From Paenibacillus massiliensis 2301065 = DSM 16942 (GTDB lineage: Bacteria; Bacillota; Bacilli; Paenibacillales; Paenibacillaceae): 64,000 nt of DNA. The notes beneath the pieces were generated by a model. That model was not told the origin of the DNA, searched no databases, and saw only the letters and a list, made by a program, of their open reading frames with translations. Made by a program: the position numbers and the translations under genes. Of this stretch, positions 8,781-16,732 are shown one piece after another; the stretch's first letter is position 1; the number at the start of each line of letters is the position of its first letter. The DNA lies in the NCBI RefSeq assembly GCF_000377505.1, contig NZ_KB898189.1:248001-312000 (forward strand), in the 5' to 3' direction.

Positions 8781-9725
8781 ATGAAATGGCCCCTCTTTCT
8801 CATATTGATAATGATTTTCATAATCACTATAACGTTTGAGACTAGGTCGGACAATTGCATATCTTGAACCAGAGACCGGATTATTTTGAACCTTTTGCTT
8901 GAATTGTCCTGGCGATACGCCGACTTGCTTCTTGAATATGCGATGAAAGTAGCTGTCATCTTGAAAGCCCACACTTTCAGCAATCTCCTGCAGAGTAGCA
9001 TCTGATGTGGCCAGCAGCTCCTTGGCCTTGCCAATCCGATAAGCAATCAAATAATCAATGGGACTGTATCCTGTCGCACGCTTGAATCTCCGTGAGAGAT
9101 AGCTGACACTGCAATCCAGTAGCTCCGCCAGGTCATCCAGCATTATTCGTCTGGCATAGTGCTCCTCCAGGTACCGAACCGCTTGCTGTACAGGGTCCGC
9201 CTTCTGCACCTGAATCCCCTGCTTCGCCAACTGGTGGAAGATCTCGTAGACAAAATGATAGAACAAGGTCTTGATATGTAGCTGCTCCAACTGCCCTGGC
9301 CGCTCCCATTCCTGCTCCATCTGCTGTAGCAGGTTCAGCAGCACAACTGGGAAGCCGGGCATGAAGCTATACTGAAGCCGAAAGGGATTATTGCTCTCCA
9401 TCATGCTAACCAGCTCACGGCGGCTGGGCTGTGGAAGGACAGCTTTATACATAATCATATAATATTCCAGCAGACCATCCGGTCTGATCTCCAAGGACAT
9501 ACCTTTCCCGCCATGCAGGATATGGAAACGCTCCACCACCGTCTCTGTGCCATCCAGTGAGATGCGAGCTTTCCCACGAGTCGTGTACAGGAAAGCACTG
9601 GCAGGCAGTCGATACGACAGAAGCTCCTCCCCACTTTCGATCACGTTATGGCGTATATCCATTACCCGTATAGAAGCATGATTCCATAACAAGATATGGT
9701 CGCCCAGTTTCATCTGTTGTTTCAT
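7764..9725 (-). CDS. AraC-family regulator in frame with a lipoprotein siderophore-binding domain (653-aa fusion or read-through pair)
   Basis: One uninterrupted frame of 653 residues starts at ATG 9723-9725, with GGAG six bases upstream. Residues 1-130 form a cupin-like sensor and 175-280 a double-HTH AraC domain ending KKQVGVSPGQFKQK. Residues 285-315 form a linker, then comes MYRGSRLSMAATLLICITLL with lipobox-like LLGAC (Cys339), and then a full FecB-type binding domain to 653. If made as one protein, the hydrophobic segment would put the AraC part in the cytoplasm and the binding domain outside. A promoter, Fur box, RBS and ATG inside the linker region allow the binding protein to be made separately. 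B. subtilis Btr also fuses AraC to a binding domain but has no membrane segment. Fusion versus lost stop codon cannot be decided from this sequence. Confidence 0.8.
   Translation of the reverse strand: MKQQMKLGDHILLWNHASIRVMDIRHNVIESGEELLSYRLPASAFLYTTRGKARISLDGTETVVERFHILHGGKGMSLEIRPDGLLEYYMIMYKAVLPQPSRRELVSMMESNNPFRLQYSFMPGFPVVLLNLLQQMEQEWERPGQLEQLHIKTLFYHFVYEIFHQLAKQGIQVQKADPVQQAVRYLEEHYARRIMLDDLAELLDCSVSYLSRRFKRATGYSPIDYLIAYRIGKAKELLATSDATLQEIAESVGFQDDSYFHRIFKKQVGVSPGQFKQKVQNNPVSGSRYAIVRPSLKRYSDYENHYQYEKEGPFHMYRGSRLSMAATLLICITLLLGACSAGTSSSNTTATSGNNTATSSSTQTASEPATEGTQRVIKHAMGETTLTGTPQRVVILTNEGTEALLAVGVKPVGAVMSWSGDPWYDHIKDEMQDVTVVGDELQPNIELIASLKPDLIIGNKVRQEKIYEQLNQIAPTVFAETLAGNWKINFELYMQALNKEEEGDKAMADFDQRVAEVKAKVGEKAATKISVVRFSESQVRIYQKQTFSGVLFEQLGFARPESQDKDDFMEVLTKESIPKMDGDVMFYFVTETEASSGASKVAEEWMNDPLFKNLNVAKNNKVVQVDEAIWNTAGGYKAANLLLDEIVDYFDIQ
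8806..8826 (-). promoter_or_regulatory. Fur box inside the AraC-binding-protein reading frame
   Basis: Positions 8807-8825 match 16 of 19 bases of the classical Fur box GATAATGATAATCATTATC. The box lies at the predicted transcription start of the binding-protein promoter, a repressing position. When read through, it is translated as part of the linker of the 653-aa frame. Confidence 0.8.
8826..8854 (-). promoter_or_regulatory. internal sigma-A promoter for the binding protein
   Basis: On the minus strand: TTGTCC (8849-8854), a 17-base spacer and TATAGT (8826-8831). It is directly followed by the Fur box and then the RBS and ATG of the lipoprotein at 8780. Confidence 0.65.
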
Positions 9726-9760
9726 TCCTTTCTCCAGTCGCAAGCTAGCTATATTATAAT

Positions 9761-9775
9761 TGATAACCATTCTCA
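9761..9775 (-). promoter_or_regulatory. Fur box of the AraC gene
   Basis: TGAGAATGGTTATCA matches 13 of 15 positions of the Bacillus 7-1-7 Fur box TGATAATNATTATCA. It lies upstream of a TATAAT (minus strand, 9753-9758) and about 35 bases before the AraC start, so it overlaps the promoter. Confidence 0.65.
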
Positions 9776-9983
9776 CAAGTAGAGTTATTTTAAAATTCAA
9801 TCTATCCGACAGTTAGTTGAAGTAGTAATACCTTGGGCCTTCCTGATGTCACAAAAAATGATCTCCACCGCCCTGAACGATCTGTGGCATGACAAAAAGC
9901 TCCTAGCTCCACCGATATCGTGGTGCCAGAAGCGTATTGGAATATTAGCGCAATCTACATAAGCTATTGTCTGGTTACATCCG

Positions 9984-10655
9984 TTACAACGGCAGCAGAG
10001 CGACCTGCTGCTGACTGCTCAGCTGTTCCACCATGCGTAGCCATTCCTCTGGCTTATTCGGCAAGACGGCATAATAGCGGGTCAGAAAATCAACAATCAG
10101 ACTAGCTGACAGCTCCGACTGCTCCTCATCGCCTGGCATGAAGCAGAGGTCAAGACCTCCTACCGCTTCTCCATCTCCCTGCCAGGAGGGATGAACATAT
10201 GGGAAGTCCAGGCGCTTGTAACCGAGATGGGACAGCACCTCACGACGCACATAAGGGTTCATTGGCTTGACGCCGCCAAATCCATGATCCTCACTCAAGT
10301 ACGGATTGTAGATTTCTGCGAACATGCCGAACAGCTCCTTCCCCTGTGCAGCAGCCAGCGCTTCCAGATCACGCTGACGGTTACGAGCCAGGAAGCGCCC
10401 GATCCCCAGACCCTCGCGACCTATGATTGTAAAATCAGTCATGGCGACATTCCAATCCTCATAGTAGCGATACTCTGTCGCACCGACTACGGCTCCCTCA
10501 TGAACAGCCACGAATACACGGATGCCCGGGTCCTCCAGCGGTTCCTTCCACAGATCGAAGTCCAGAACCTCCTCTGGTGGGAAAATCTCCTGCATCAGCT
10601 TATGCATCTGTGCAAATAGCGGGTCTTGAATTGATGTAATACGCGTATACTCCAT
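9984..10655 (-). CDS. GNAT family N-acetyltransferase
   Basis: A 223-residue protein starting at ATG 10653-10655 behind GGGAGG. The acetyl-CoA loop region is IGREGLGIGRFLARNRQRDL, and acidic substrate-side segments follow. It also has a long C-terminal extension (residues 150-223). A GGVKPMNPYVRREVLSHLGY segment resembles GNATs found near nitrilase-like genes. The substrate is unknown. It is the third gene of a same-strand series after the nitrilase (11595-12452) and another GNAT (10790-11476). Confidence 0.75.
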   Translation of the reverse strand: MEYTRITSIQDPLFAQMHKLMQEIFPPEEVLDFDLWKEPLEDPGIRVFVAVHEGAVVGATEYRYYEDWNVAMTDFTIIGREGLGIGRFLARNRQRDLEALAAAQGKELFGMFAEIYNPYLSEDHGFGGVKPMNPYVRREVLSHLGYKRLDFPYVHPSWQGDGEAVGGLDLCFMPGDEEQSELSASLIVDFLTRYYAVLPNKPEEWLRMVEQLSSQQQVALLPL

Positions 10656-10789
10656 AGCTTCGTATACCTCCCTGACAAATTAGCATTTCTTCTATTCTAA
10701 TTGCACTCCATTACACGTTATATCTCGTAGTCCCTTATACGCTGCGTTACAACACTTCCCAGTATGTTCCTATGCCGAGTAGGTTGATA

Positions 10790-11476
10790 TTAGCTGCCTT
10801 TGAAGGGATTGCGCCACTCCATTAATGCAGCATAATTACAGGACTCTTCGTCGTCGAGATAATCCGTCGCTACGCCGACCGGCACCCGACCACAGCGCAG
10901 CAGGAATGAGATGACCTGATCGTGCAGCTGACCCTCCACGACTTGTTCAATATACTGCTCTGGTGTCAGCCGTTCAGCCACCTTGTGATAGCCCGGCATA
11001 CGTCCAGCTCCCAACACCCGGTCAAGGCCCTGCTCAATGACCAAATGATACATCGCTTGCATCATCCATTGAGCCAGGCCCCATTTCCGGTATTTGGGAC
11101 GTACGCAGAGATCCACAATATATAGCGTATTTCCATCAGGCTGGTGATTGCGGATATATCCGTCGTCCGTCACTTCCGCCCAATTATGGGATACGGGGTG
11201 CTCCGGGTCCCAGGTCATGCGAAGCGAGGTCATTGAGCCTGCCAGCTCTCCGTCCACCTCCACGCAGATGGCGCCTTCAGGGTAATGGGCCAGATGACTG
11301 CTTAGCTGCTCCCGACTCCACAGAAGCTCCTCTGGATAAGGCGGGGGAAAGCTCTCCGCCTGGATGCGGATCAGCTCTGCAAAATCCGAGGCCCTATAAT
11401 TGCGAATAACCGTCTTGGCAGGTGAACGCTCCGGCTCCGGGGATTTCAGATATACTTCTTTATGATACAAAGCCAC
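10790..11476 (-). CDS. GNAT family N-acetyltransferase linked to a nitrilase gene
   Basis: A 228-residue protein starting with GTG at 11474-11476, eight bases after AGGAGGGA. The core GNAT motif is YIVDLCVRPKYRKWGLAQWM. Its N-terminus (VIRNYRASDFAELIRIQAES) is RimI-like. In several Bacilli and other bacteria a single protein joins a GNAT domain to a carbon-nitrogen hydrolase. Here the two activities are neighbouring genes on one strand (hydrolase first), 118 bp apart. A role in the same unknown small-molecule or peptide pathway is inferred from that. Confidence 0.8.
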   Translation of the reverse strand: MALYHKEVYLKSPEPERSPAKTVIRNYRASDFAELIRIQAESFPPPYPEELLWSREQLSSHLAHYPEGAICVEVDGELAGSMTSLRMTWDPEHPVSHNWAEVTDDGYIRNHQPDGNTLYIVDLCVRPKYRKWGLAQWMMQAMYHLVIEQGLDRVLGAGRMPGYHKVAERLTPEQYIEQVVEGQLHDQVISFLLRCGRVPVGVATDYLDDEESCNYAALMEWRNPFKGS

Positions 11477-11512
11477 GGTGTCTTCCCTCCTGTCCTGTTA
11501 TTCAGATTACTA

Positions 11513-11584
11513 GAGTTTCTGTAGTTTCTGTAGTTTCTGTAGTTGCTGTAGTTGCTGTAGTTGCTGTAGTTGCTGTAGTTGCTG
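11513..11584. repeat. 9-bp minisatellite, 8 copies
   Basis: Eight tandem copies of TAGTT(T/G)CTG begin 10 bp downstream of the nitrilase stop and end before the GNAT gene. The first copies carry TTTCTG and the last five TTGCTG, which suggests stepwise local duplication. Confidence 0.9.
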
Positions 11585-11594
11585 CAATTGCAGA

Positions 11595-12452
11595 CTAGCT
11601 CCAATCCGTGTACAAATCCGTCCGACGATCACGCCAGGTTGTCACGGAACCCCGCTCACGCACCTCGTACAGCAGATCAAGATCCAGATCAGCCGTCACG
11701 ATCATATCATTATTGATCTCGCCCTCTACCAGAATGCCTCGTGGCGGGAAAGGAACATCATTGGGCGTAATGACAACAGCCTGCCCATAATTCGCACGCA
11801 TAAAGTCTACGGTAGGCAATGCCCCGACCGTACCTGTCAGCACAACATACAGCTGATTCTCCACAGCACGTGCGTGGCTTGTGTACCGAACACGATAGAA
11901 TCCGTGGCGGTCATCTGTGCAGGACGGACAGAAGATGATATCGGCTCCCTTGGCCTTCGCCATCCGCACGATCTCCGGGAACTCAATATCATAGCAGGTC
12001 AGCATGGCTACGGTTCCCTTCTCCGTCTCGAATACCTCTAGCCCATCACCAGGTGCCATATTCCATTCCGTTACTTCCGTTGGCGTAATATGGAGCTTGG
12101 CTTGGCGGGCGATGCGCCCATCAGGATAGAACATGTGGGCGGTATTGTATAGCTTGCCATCCTTGCGAATCACATGTGTTCCACCAATGATATGCATGTT
12201 GTATTTGGCAGCCAGGGATTGGAATAGTGCCTCGTACGGCTCGGTGAAATCAGGCAAATCTTCAATCGTCAGTGCCTTTCCTTCATGATCCCCAATCGAC
12301 ATTAACTGTGTCGTGAAGAATTCAGGGAACAGCACGAACTCCGTGCCGAATTCATCGGCAGTCCGTATATAATGCTCAGCTTGAGCGGCAAATTGTTCGA
12401 ATGAGCTAATCGTCTGCAGTTGATACTGCACAGCGGATACCCGCAGTTTCAT
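11595..12452 (-). CDS. carbon-nitrogen hydrolase (nitrilase superfamily amidase)
   Basis: A 285-residue enzyme starting at ATG 12450-12452, seven bases after TGGAGG. The Glu-Lys-Cys triad is visible: Glu44 in LFPEFF, Lys119 in RQAKLHITPTE and Cys153 in LTCYDIEFPE. This superfamily cleaves C-N bonds of amides or omega-amidates in the cytoplasm. Length and motifs match the group that occurs fused or linked to GNAT domains rather than true nitrilases. It is followed on the same strand by two GNAT genes and probably forms a small operon with them. Confidence 0.88.
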   Translation of the reverse strand: MKLRVSAVQYQLQTISSFEQFAAQAEHYIRTADEFGTEFVLFPEFFTTQLMSIGDHEGKALTIEDLPDFTEPYEALFQSLAAKYNMHIIGGTHVIRKDGKLYNTAHMFYPDGRIARQAKLHITPTEVTEWNMAPGDGLEVFETEKGTVAMLTCYDIEFPEIVRMAKAKGADIIFCPSCTDDRHGFYRVRYTSHARAVENQLYVVLTGTVGALPTVDFMRANYGQAVVITPNDVPFPPRGILVEGEINNDMIVTADLDLDLLYEVRERGSVTTWRDRRTDLYTDWS

Positions 12453-12671
12453 GGGCACACCTCCAGAATTTGTAGTACTGCATATCATTGCTATTGTAAC
12501 AACCAGATGCACATATGGCTACATCGCCCGACAAGTTCAGTCTGAGCTGCACCCAGAATCTGGCCCGTCTGAAGGCGATTAACGCTGATTAACCCATTTA
12601 CATATACATTTCCATACATACGTTAATTGAAACTGTCCTGTCTCGTTGAAAAATACTGGCACTTCGGAGGA

Positions 12672-12700
12672 TTGTTCAGATGGTGGTCGCAAGCTATAAT
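12672..12700 (+). promoter_or_regulatory. predicted sigma-A promoter of the DUF2625 gene
   Basis: TTGTTC, a 17-base spacer and a perfect TATAAT. If used, transcription starts near 12707 and the 9-bp repeat array (12773-12889) lies in a roughly 240-base leader. Confidence 0.6.
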
Positions 12701-12772
12701 TTAGGATGATGACAAATTACACCAGCTATACATAACACTTAGTTATAGTGACCTTTACACGGTCTTTGTAGG

Positions 12773-12889
12773 GATTTAGGGATTTAGGGATTTAGGGATT
12801 TAGGGATTTAGGGATTTAAGGATTTAAGGATTTAAGGATTTAAGGATTTAAGGATTTAAGGATCTAAAGATCTAGGGATTTAAAGGGCT
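12773..12889. repeat. 9-bp minisatellite, about 13 copies
   Basis: Tandem GATTTAGGG units change to GATTTAAGG and then to degenerate GATCTAAAG-type units. They lie between a good promoter and the start codon of the DUF2625 gene, so they are probably transcribed as part of the 5' leader. Nothing else is recognised between 12453 and 12944 apart from the promoter. Confidence 0.9.
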
Positions 12890-12944
12890 TTATAGAAGCA
12901 TTAGCATGTAGTTTTCAAGGCATATATGAAGGAGACCCACATCC

Positions 12945-13691
12945 ATGGATATACGAAACATTGAACAACTTATTGATCACGAGCATCACGCCTGGGAGGA
13001 GCTAATTGCTCTATTCCGTAATGGAAGCAACACCTATCAGGTATTGCCTGCAAATTCTGAAGCAGCGAAAAGCACTCTTATGGGATTACAGGTCAGTACC
13101 AGGTCCTATCTCGGAGCCGTAGCCTACGAGACAGGCGGCATTCTTATTGATGAGGGCTGGATTCGGCTGCTCGGCTCAGGAGCAAATGGGATATTTGGTA
13201 GTCTCATCTCATGGAACGGCTTGAGTAGCTCCAGTGGCCGAGATGACTCGAAGGTATTAAGAGGGGAGACCCCAGATGCCGACGCGGGTGACACTCGCGC
13301 GCTCAGTCCCTCTACAAATATCCCCGTGCTGTCAGGCATGATGGTAGTCGCTTATGATGCAGCAGGAGGCTTCTTCGCCTTCAATACAGGGCGATTTGGC
13401 TCAGACGGCCACATCTATTATTGGGCCCCGGACTGCCTCGAATGGGAATCGACAGAGTTGACCTATTCCGAATTCATTACCTGGCTGGCAGAGGGGGATT
13501 TGAGTCTCTTCTACAAGACATTCCGCTGGAACGGATGGGTAGAGGATACGAAGCAGCTCCAGCCTGAACAGATTCATTCCTATTATCCTCCGCTCTGGTC
13601 TCAAGAGGGGGGTAGCGATACAAGCCGCATATCCCCCACTCCTGTACTGGAAGCATGGAAGGCCGCCATCGACGCCACAGTAAATCAATGA
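12945..13691 (+). CDS. DUF2625 family protein
   Basis: A 248-residue protein starting at ATG 12945 behind AAGGAG. Conserved phrases of DUF2625 are seen: ETGGILIDEGWIRLLGSG, DAAGGFFAFNTG, YYWAPDCLEWE, and a C-terminal FYPPLW-like segment (SYYPPLWSQEGG). An extra roughly 30-residue Ser/Asp/Gly-rich insertion (about residues 88-125) interrupts the usual spacing. The family's function is unknown. No signal peptide or membrane segment is present. The gene is followed by the Cys-rich gene on the same strand, 71 bp away. Confidence 0.75.
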   Translation: MDIRNIEQLIDHEHHAWEELIALFRNGSNTYQVLPANSEAAKSTLMGLQVSTRSYLGAVAYETGGILIDEGWIRLLGSGANGIFGSLISWNGLSSSSGRDDSKVLRGETPDADAGDTRALSPSTNIPVLSGMMVVAYDAAGGFFAFNTGRFGSDGHIYYWAPDCLEWESTELTYSEFITWLAEGDLSLFYKTFRWNGWVEDTKQLQPEQIHSYYPPLWSQEGGSDTSRISPTPVLEAWKAAIDATVNQ

Positions 13692-13762
13692 GTTACTAGA
13701 TGAATTTGTAATGAGAATAAACGAGAAAGAAAGAGAAAAAAAGTGAAAGAAAGGTGATTCCC

Positions 13763-14152
13763 ATGTGCAGATATGCCATGTATGGGCCCTACAAAGACAT
13801 CTATGCCTGCTTTGCCTGCAGGAAAGTGTATAAGCAGACCTCCAGTGGGGAGATGGCCGCAGGGACATATGAGCAGCTCACGCATCCTTGCCCACAATGC
13901 AGCACTCCTATGAAACATATGGGGCACGACTTTCATGCACCGAAGCAGACAGATGTTCGACAATGGCGCAAGGTCGAGCGTCTCTATGAACATGGCTATG
14001 CTTATCATTCCTGTGGATGTGGAGGACCCGGTCCAAGGCCCGCCCGCCTGCAGGACGTGGACACCTTCCTCAAGGAGCGCCGTACATTTGGGAGCGAGGG
14101 TGAAGCATTGCTCAGTCGCTGGAGCGAATACCCTGACCAGCAGAAAATCTGA
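13763..14152 (+). CDS. conserved Cys-rich (zinc-ribbon-like) protein of unknown function
   Basis: A 129-residue protein beginning MCRYAMYGPYK at ATG 13763, preceded by AAAGGTGA. Paired cysteines are arranged as CFACRK (about residues 15-18), CPQCST (about 44-47) and CGCGG (about 86-88), suggesting one or two metal sites. The central HAPKQTDVRQWRKVERLYEHG is strongly coding-like and recalls widely distributed bacterial proteins without an assigned role. It is cytosolic by composition and ends just before a terminator, probably co-transcribed with DUF2625. Confidence 0.7.
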   Translation: MCRYAMYGPYKDIYACFACRKVYKQTSSGEMAAGTYEQLTHPCPQCSTPMKHMGHDFHAPKQTDVRQWRKVERLYEHGYAYHSCGCGGPGPRPARLQDVDTFLKERRTFGSEGEALLSRWSEYPDQQKI

Positions 14153-14170
14153 AAATCTCACTACCACGAC

Positions 14171-14216
14171 AACAAGCTGAACAAACCCTGCAAGGACAGG
14201 GAATGCTCAGCTTGTT
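14171..14216. terminator. terminator between convergent genes
   Basis: A perfect 10-bp outer stem (14171-14180 with 14207-14216), with a CCCTG/CAGGG inner stem, lies 18 bp after the Cys-rich gene and about 100 bp before the convergent SLC13 stop. A T-rich stretch (TTTGTGTTTG) follows on the plus strand. Confidence 0.7.
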
Positions 14217-14316
14217 TGTGTTTGACTCTGTCATATTTAAGCTGCTCTACGTATCATTTCACCTAGCTTCTGCTGTTGATCCTGTACCTGCTGAAAGCTT
14301 ATAGATTCTATTATCT

Positions 14317-16185
14317 TCAAAATGGATAGACCAGTGGCAGCGCAAAGATCAGCACAACGCCCATAATGATCTGTAACGGCAGTCCGACCTTGAGATAATC
14401 GCTGAATCTGTAGCGGCCAACGGACATGACCAGCGCATTCGGCGGCGTCGAGAATGGAGAAGCAAAACACATGCTTGCCGCAATCGACACCGCGAACAAG
14501 AACGGATACGGACTGGTCCCAAGCTGTGCCGATGCACTCAATGCGATGGGAGCCAGCAGCACGGCACAGGCTGTGTTGCTGATAAACATCGTCATGATCG
14601 AGGTTGTAATATAAATCCCCGCCAGTAGCGCGAGCGGTCCGTAGCTACCCAGTATCGTAACCAGTTGTCCCGACATCAGCTCAGCAGCACCTGTCTTCTC
14701 TATGGCCGTGGACATGGGGATCATTCCTGCGATCAGCACAATGCTCTCCCAGTTAATCGTTCGATAGGCTTCCTCCATACTGCGCACACAGCCCAGTGCG
14801 ACCATGAGCACGGCTGCCAGCATGACGGCGGCAACGGCGGGTATCCATTGCGTAATCAGAAGAATGACCAGCAACAGGAGAATCCCCGCAGCAATCGGCG
14901 CCTTGCGGTCCATCGTCAGCTGCCGCGACTCCTCCTTCGGTCGACCAACTACGATGACCTCCGAAGCCGTAGAAGCCAGCAAGCCAATATCCGCCCAGCT
15001 TCCCTGCACGAGCAGCGCGTCCCCGAAGCGCATCTTCTCTTCCTTCACGTCATGAAGGAGATATTGATCCTTACGCTGGATGCCGAGCACGTTCAGGCGA
15101 TATTTCTCCCGGAAGCCTGACTCCTTGACCAGTCGTCCGATCAGACGTGACTTCGGCGTAAGCATGACCTCTGCCAACCCCATATCGCTGGTGACATAAG
15201 GCTCTGCGCGTTGTAGCGAGGGATCGTCCGTTACAGGCTGTGCATCCGGGAATATCAGATTGTATTCTGCTGCAAAGGCCTCTGCATGCTCACGTGGCCC
15301 GTATACATACAATAGGTCCCCGGTCTGAATCACGCTATCCGGGCCCCCAACCTCCTGATTAATCGTCTTGAAGATCTGATTCTTCGTAGATATTTTACGG
15401 CGAATCTCAATGATATTCAGTTCGAAGCGGCTAGAAATTCCAAGCTCCAGCAGGGTTCGATTCACTAGCCCTGAATCTGAGCCGACCTGTATGCGGAACA
15501 GCTTGTTATGTAATTGATACTCCTGCTCCAGCTCGCTGGCAGAGCGCCTGCCGCGCTTGGAAGAGGAATTCCCCTCGCCTCGTGGCAAGAAGCGTCGCAG
15601 GAACAGCATACCCACGATCCCGGTTACCACGCAGATCAATCCTGTCGGCGTAAAGGAGAAGAAGCTCAGACTGCCGTAGCCAGCCTTCTCCAGCGTCTCT
15701 TGAATGACCAGATTCGGAGGCGTACCAATGGATGTCAGCATCCCTCCAAGACTACTCGCAAAAGCCAGAGGCATCAGCAGCCTGCCCGGTGAGATCTGGG
15801 CGCTGAGCGCCATACTAACCACAATTGGCATCATAACTGCTACGGTACCCGTATTGCTGACAAATGCTCCAATGACTGCTGTTACCAGCATAATCATAAT
15901 AAGCAATGACGTCTCATGATTGCCGGCCAGCTGCATCAGCTTCCGGCTTGCCAGCTTCGCGAGACCTGTCTGGAAGATTCCTCCCCCGACGACGAAGAGG
16001 CCAATCATCATAATGACGACAGAATTGGAGAAGCCCACCAGTCCCTCCGCCGGGGTCAGAACCCCCGTCAGCATCAGCACCAGCAGCGCACCGATCGCCA
16101 CCAAATCCGAACGCAGCTTCCCCGAGATGAAAAGCACGGAAGCTATCACTAGGGTAAAGAGCGTAATTAACATAGGACCATTCAC
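14317..16185 (-). CDS. SLC13/DASS-family anion permease with two cytosolic RCK_C (TrkA-C) domains
   Basis: A 622-residue protein starting with GTG at 16183-16185 (GGAG eight bases upstream; ATG 16173 is an alternative). The N-terminal half has about five transmembrane helices with the signature SNTGTVAVMMPIV and GTPPNLVIQETL. Two soluble TrkA-C-like domains follow (about residues 215-300 and 310-405, FRIQVGSDSGLVNRTLLELG and MLTPKSRLIGRLVKESGF). A second membrane half carries ISNTACAVLLAPIALS. Such proteins are predicted Na+-coupled transporters of sulfate, dicarboxylates or similar anions. The ligand of the RCK_C domains is unknown. No operon partner. Confidence 0.85.
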   Translation of the reverse strand: MNGPMLITLFTLVIASVLFISGKLRSDLVAIGALLVLMLTGVLTPAEGLVGFSNSVVIMMIGLFVVGGGIFQTGLAKLASRKLMQLAGNHETSLLIMIMLVTAVIGAFVSNTGTVAVMMPIVVSMALSAQISPGRLLMPLAFASSLGGMLTSIGTPPNLVIQETLEKAGYGSLSFFSFTPTGLICVVTGIVGMLFLRRFLPRGEGNSSSKRGRRSASELEQEYQLHNKLFRIQVGSDSGLVNRTLLELGISSRFELNIIEIRRKISTKNQIFKTINQEVGGPDSVIQTGDLLYVYGPREHAEAFAAEYNLIFPDAQPVTDDPSLQRAEPYVTSDMGLAEVMLTPKSRLIGRLVKESGFREKYRLNVLGIQRKDQYLLHDVKEEKMRFGDALLVQGSWADIGLLASTASEVIVVGRPKEESRQLTMDRKAPIAAGILLLLVILLITQWIPAVAAVMLAAVLMVALGCVRSMEEAYRTINWESIVLIAGMIPMSTAIEKTGAAELMSGQLVTILGSYGPLALLAGIYITTSIMTMFISNTACAVLLAPIALSASAQLGTSPYPFLFAVSIAASMCFASPFSTPPNALVMSVGRYRFSDYLKVGLPLQIIMGVVLIFALPLVYPF

Positions 16186-16470
16186 AATATCACTCCTGCT
16201 ACGGGCTGCAGAGCTCAGCCCTCGTTATCATCGTAGACCTGATACCGTCATAGCCCTACACTACAGTAAAAGCAGAGAACATCGACTTCAGTATGACGAT
16301 AGATTATGGGTAGGACACAAAATAGCTGAATAGAGTCCAAGGCAAGCATACTCAGTCGTTGCAGTCATTACAGTCATTGCAGTCGGTGAACACATTATCC
16401 CTTGGATACGAAGAACATAATCTATGTAGAAAAAAGCTCCGCTTTGAGGCGCCATGCATAGTTCAGACAT

Positions 16471-16596
16471 ACTGATTCATACATACTGATTCATACATAC
16501 TGGTTCATACATACTGGTTCATACATACTGGTTCATACATACTGGTTCATACATACTGGTTCATACATACTGGTTCATACATACTGGTTCATACAT
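16471..16596. repeat. 14-bp minisatellite, exactly 9 copies
   Basis: Nine uninterrupted copies of ACTG(A/G)TTCATACAT: two A variants then seven G variants. It lies in the 547-bp gap between the SLC13 start and the YgjP-type gene stop. A small CATTGCAGT triplication (about 16356-16388) precedes it. No gene or clear promoter is otherwise seen in this gap. Confidence 0.92.
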
Positions 16597-16732
16597 GTTC
16601 AGGGTTACTTGTTCAGACTTCTTATTCAAGCAGCGTTGTTCAGGCATACTGTATACAGTATAGCATGGTAGATGAGCCGTCTGTCCGCGACAAAGCTCTC
16701 ATTTTGGCGAAAATCACAACAGATATGAGCTA

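Noticed and set aside
16288-16470. 60-codon minus-strand frame next to the 14-bp array
   Set aside because: No RBS, no conserved features and partly made of repeat-like sequence.
16471-16596. Regular repeats considered as a CRISPR array
   Set aside because: Units are directly contiguous with no spacers and no cas genes nearby; it is a plain minisatellite.
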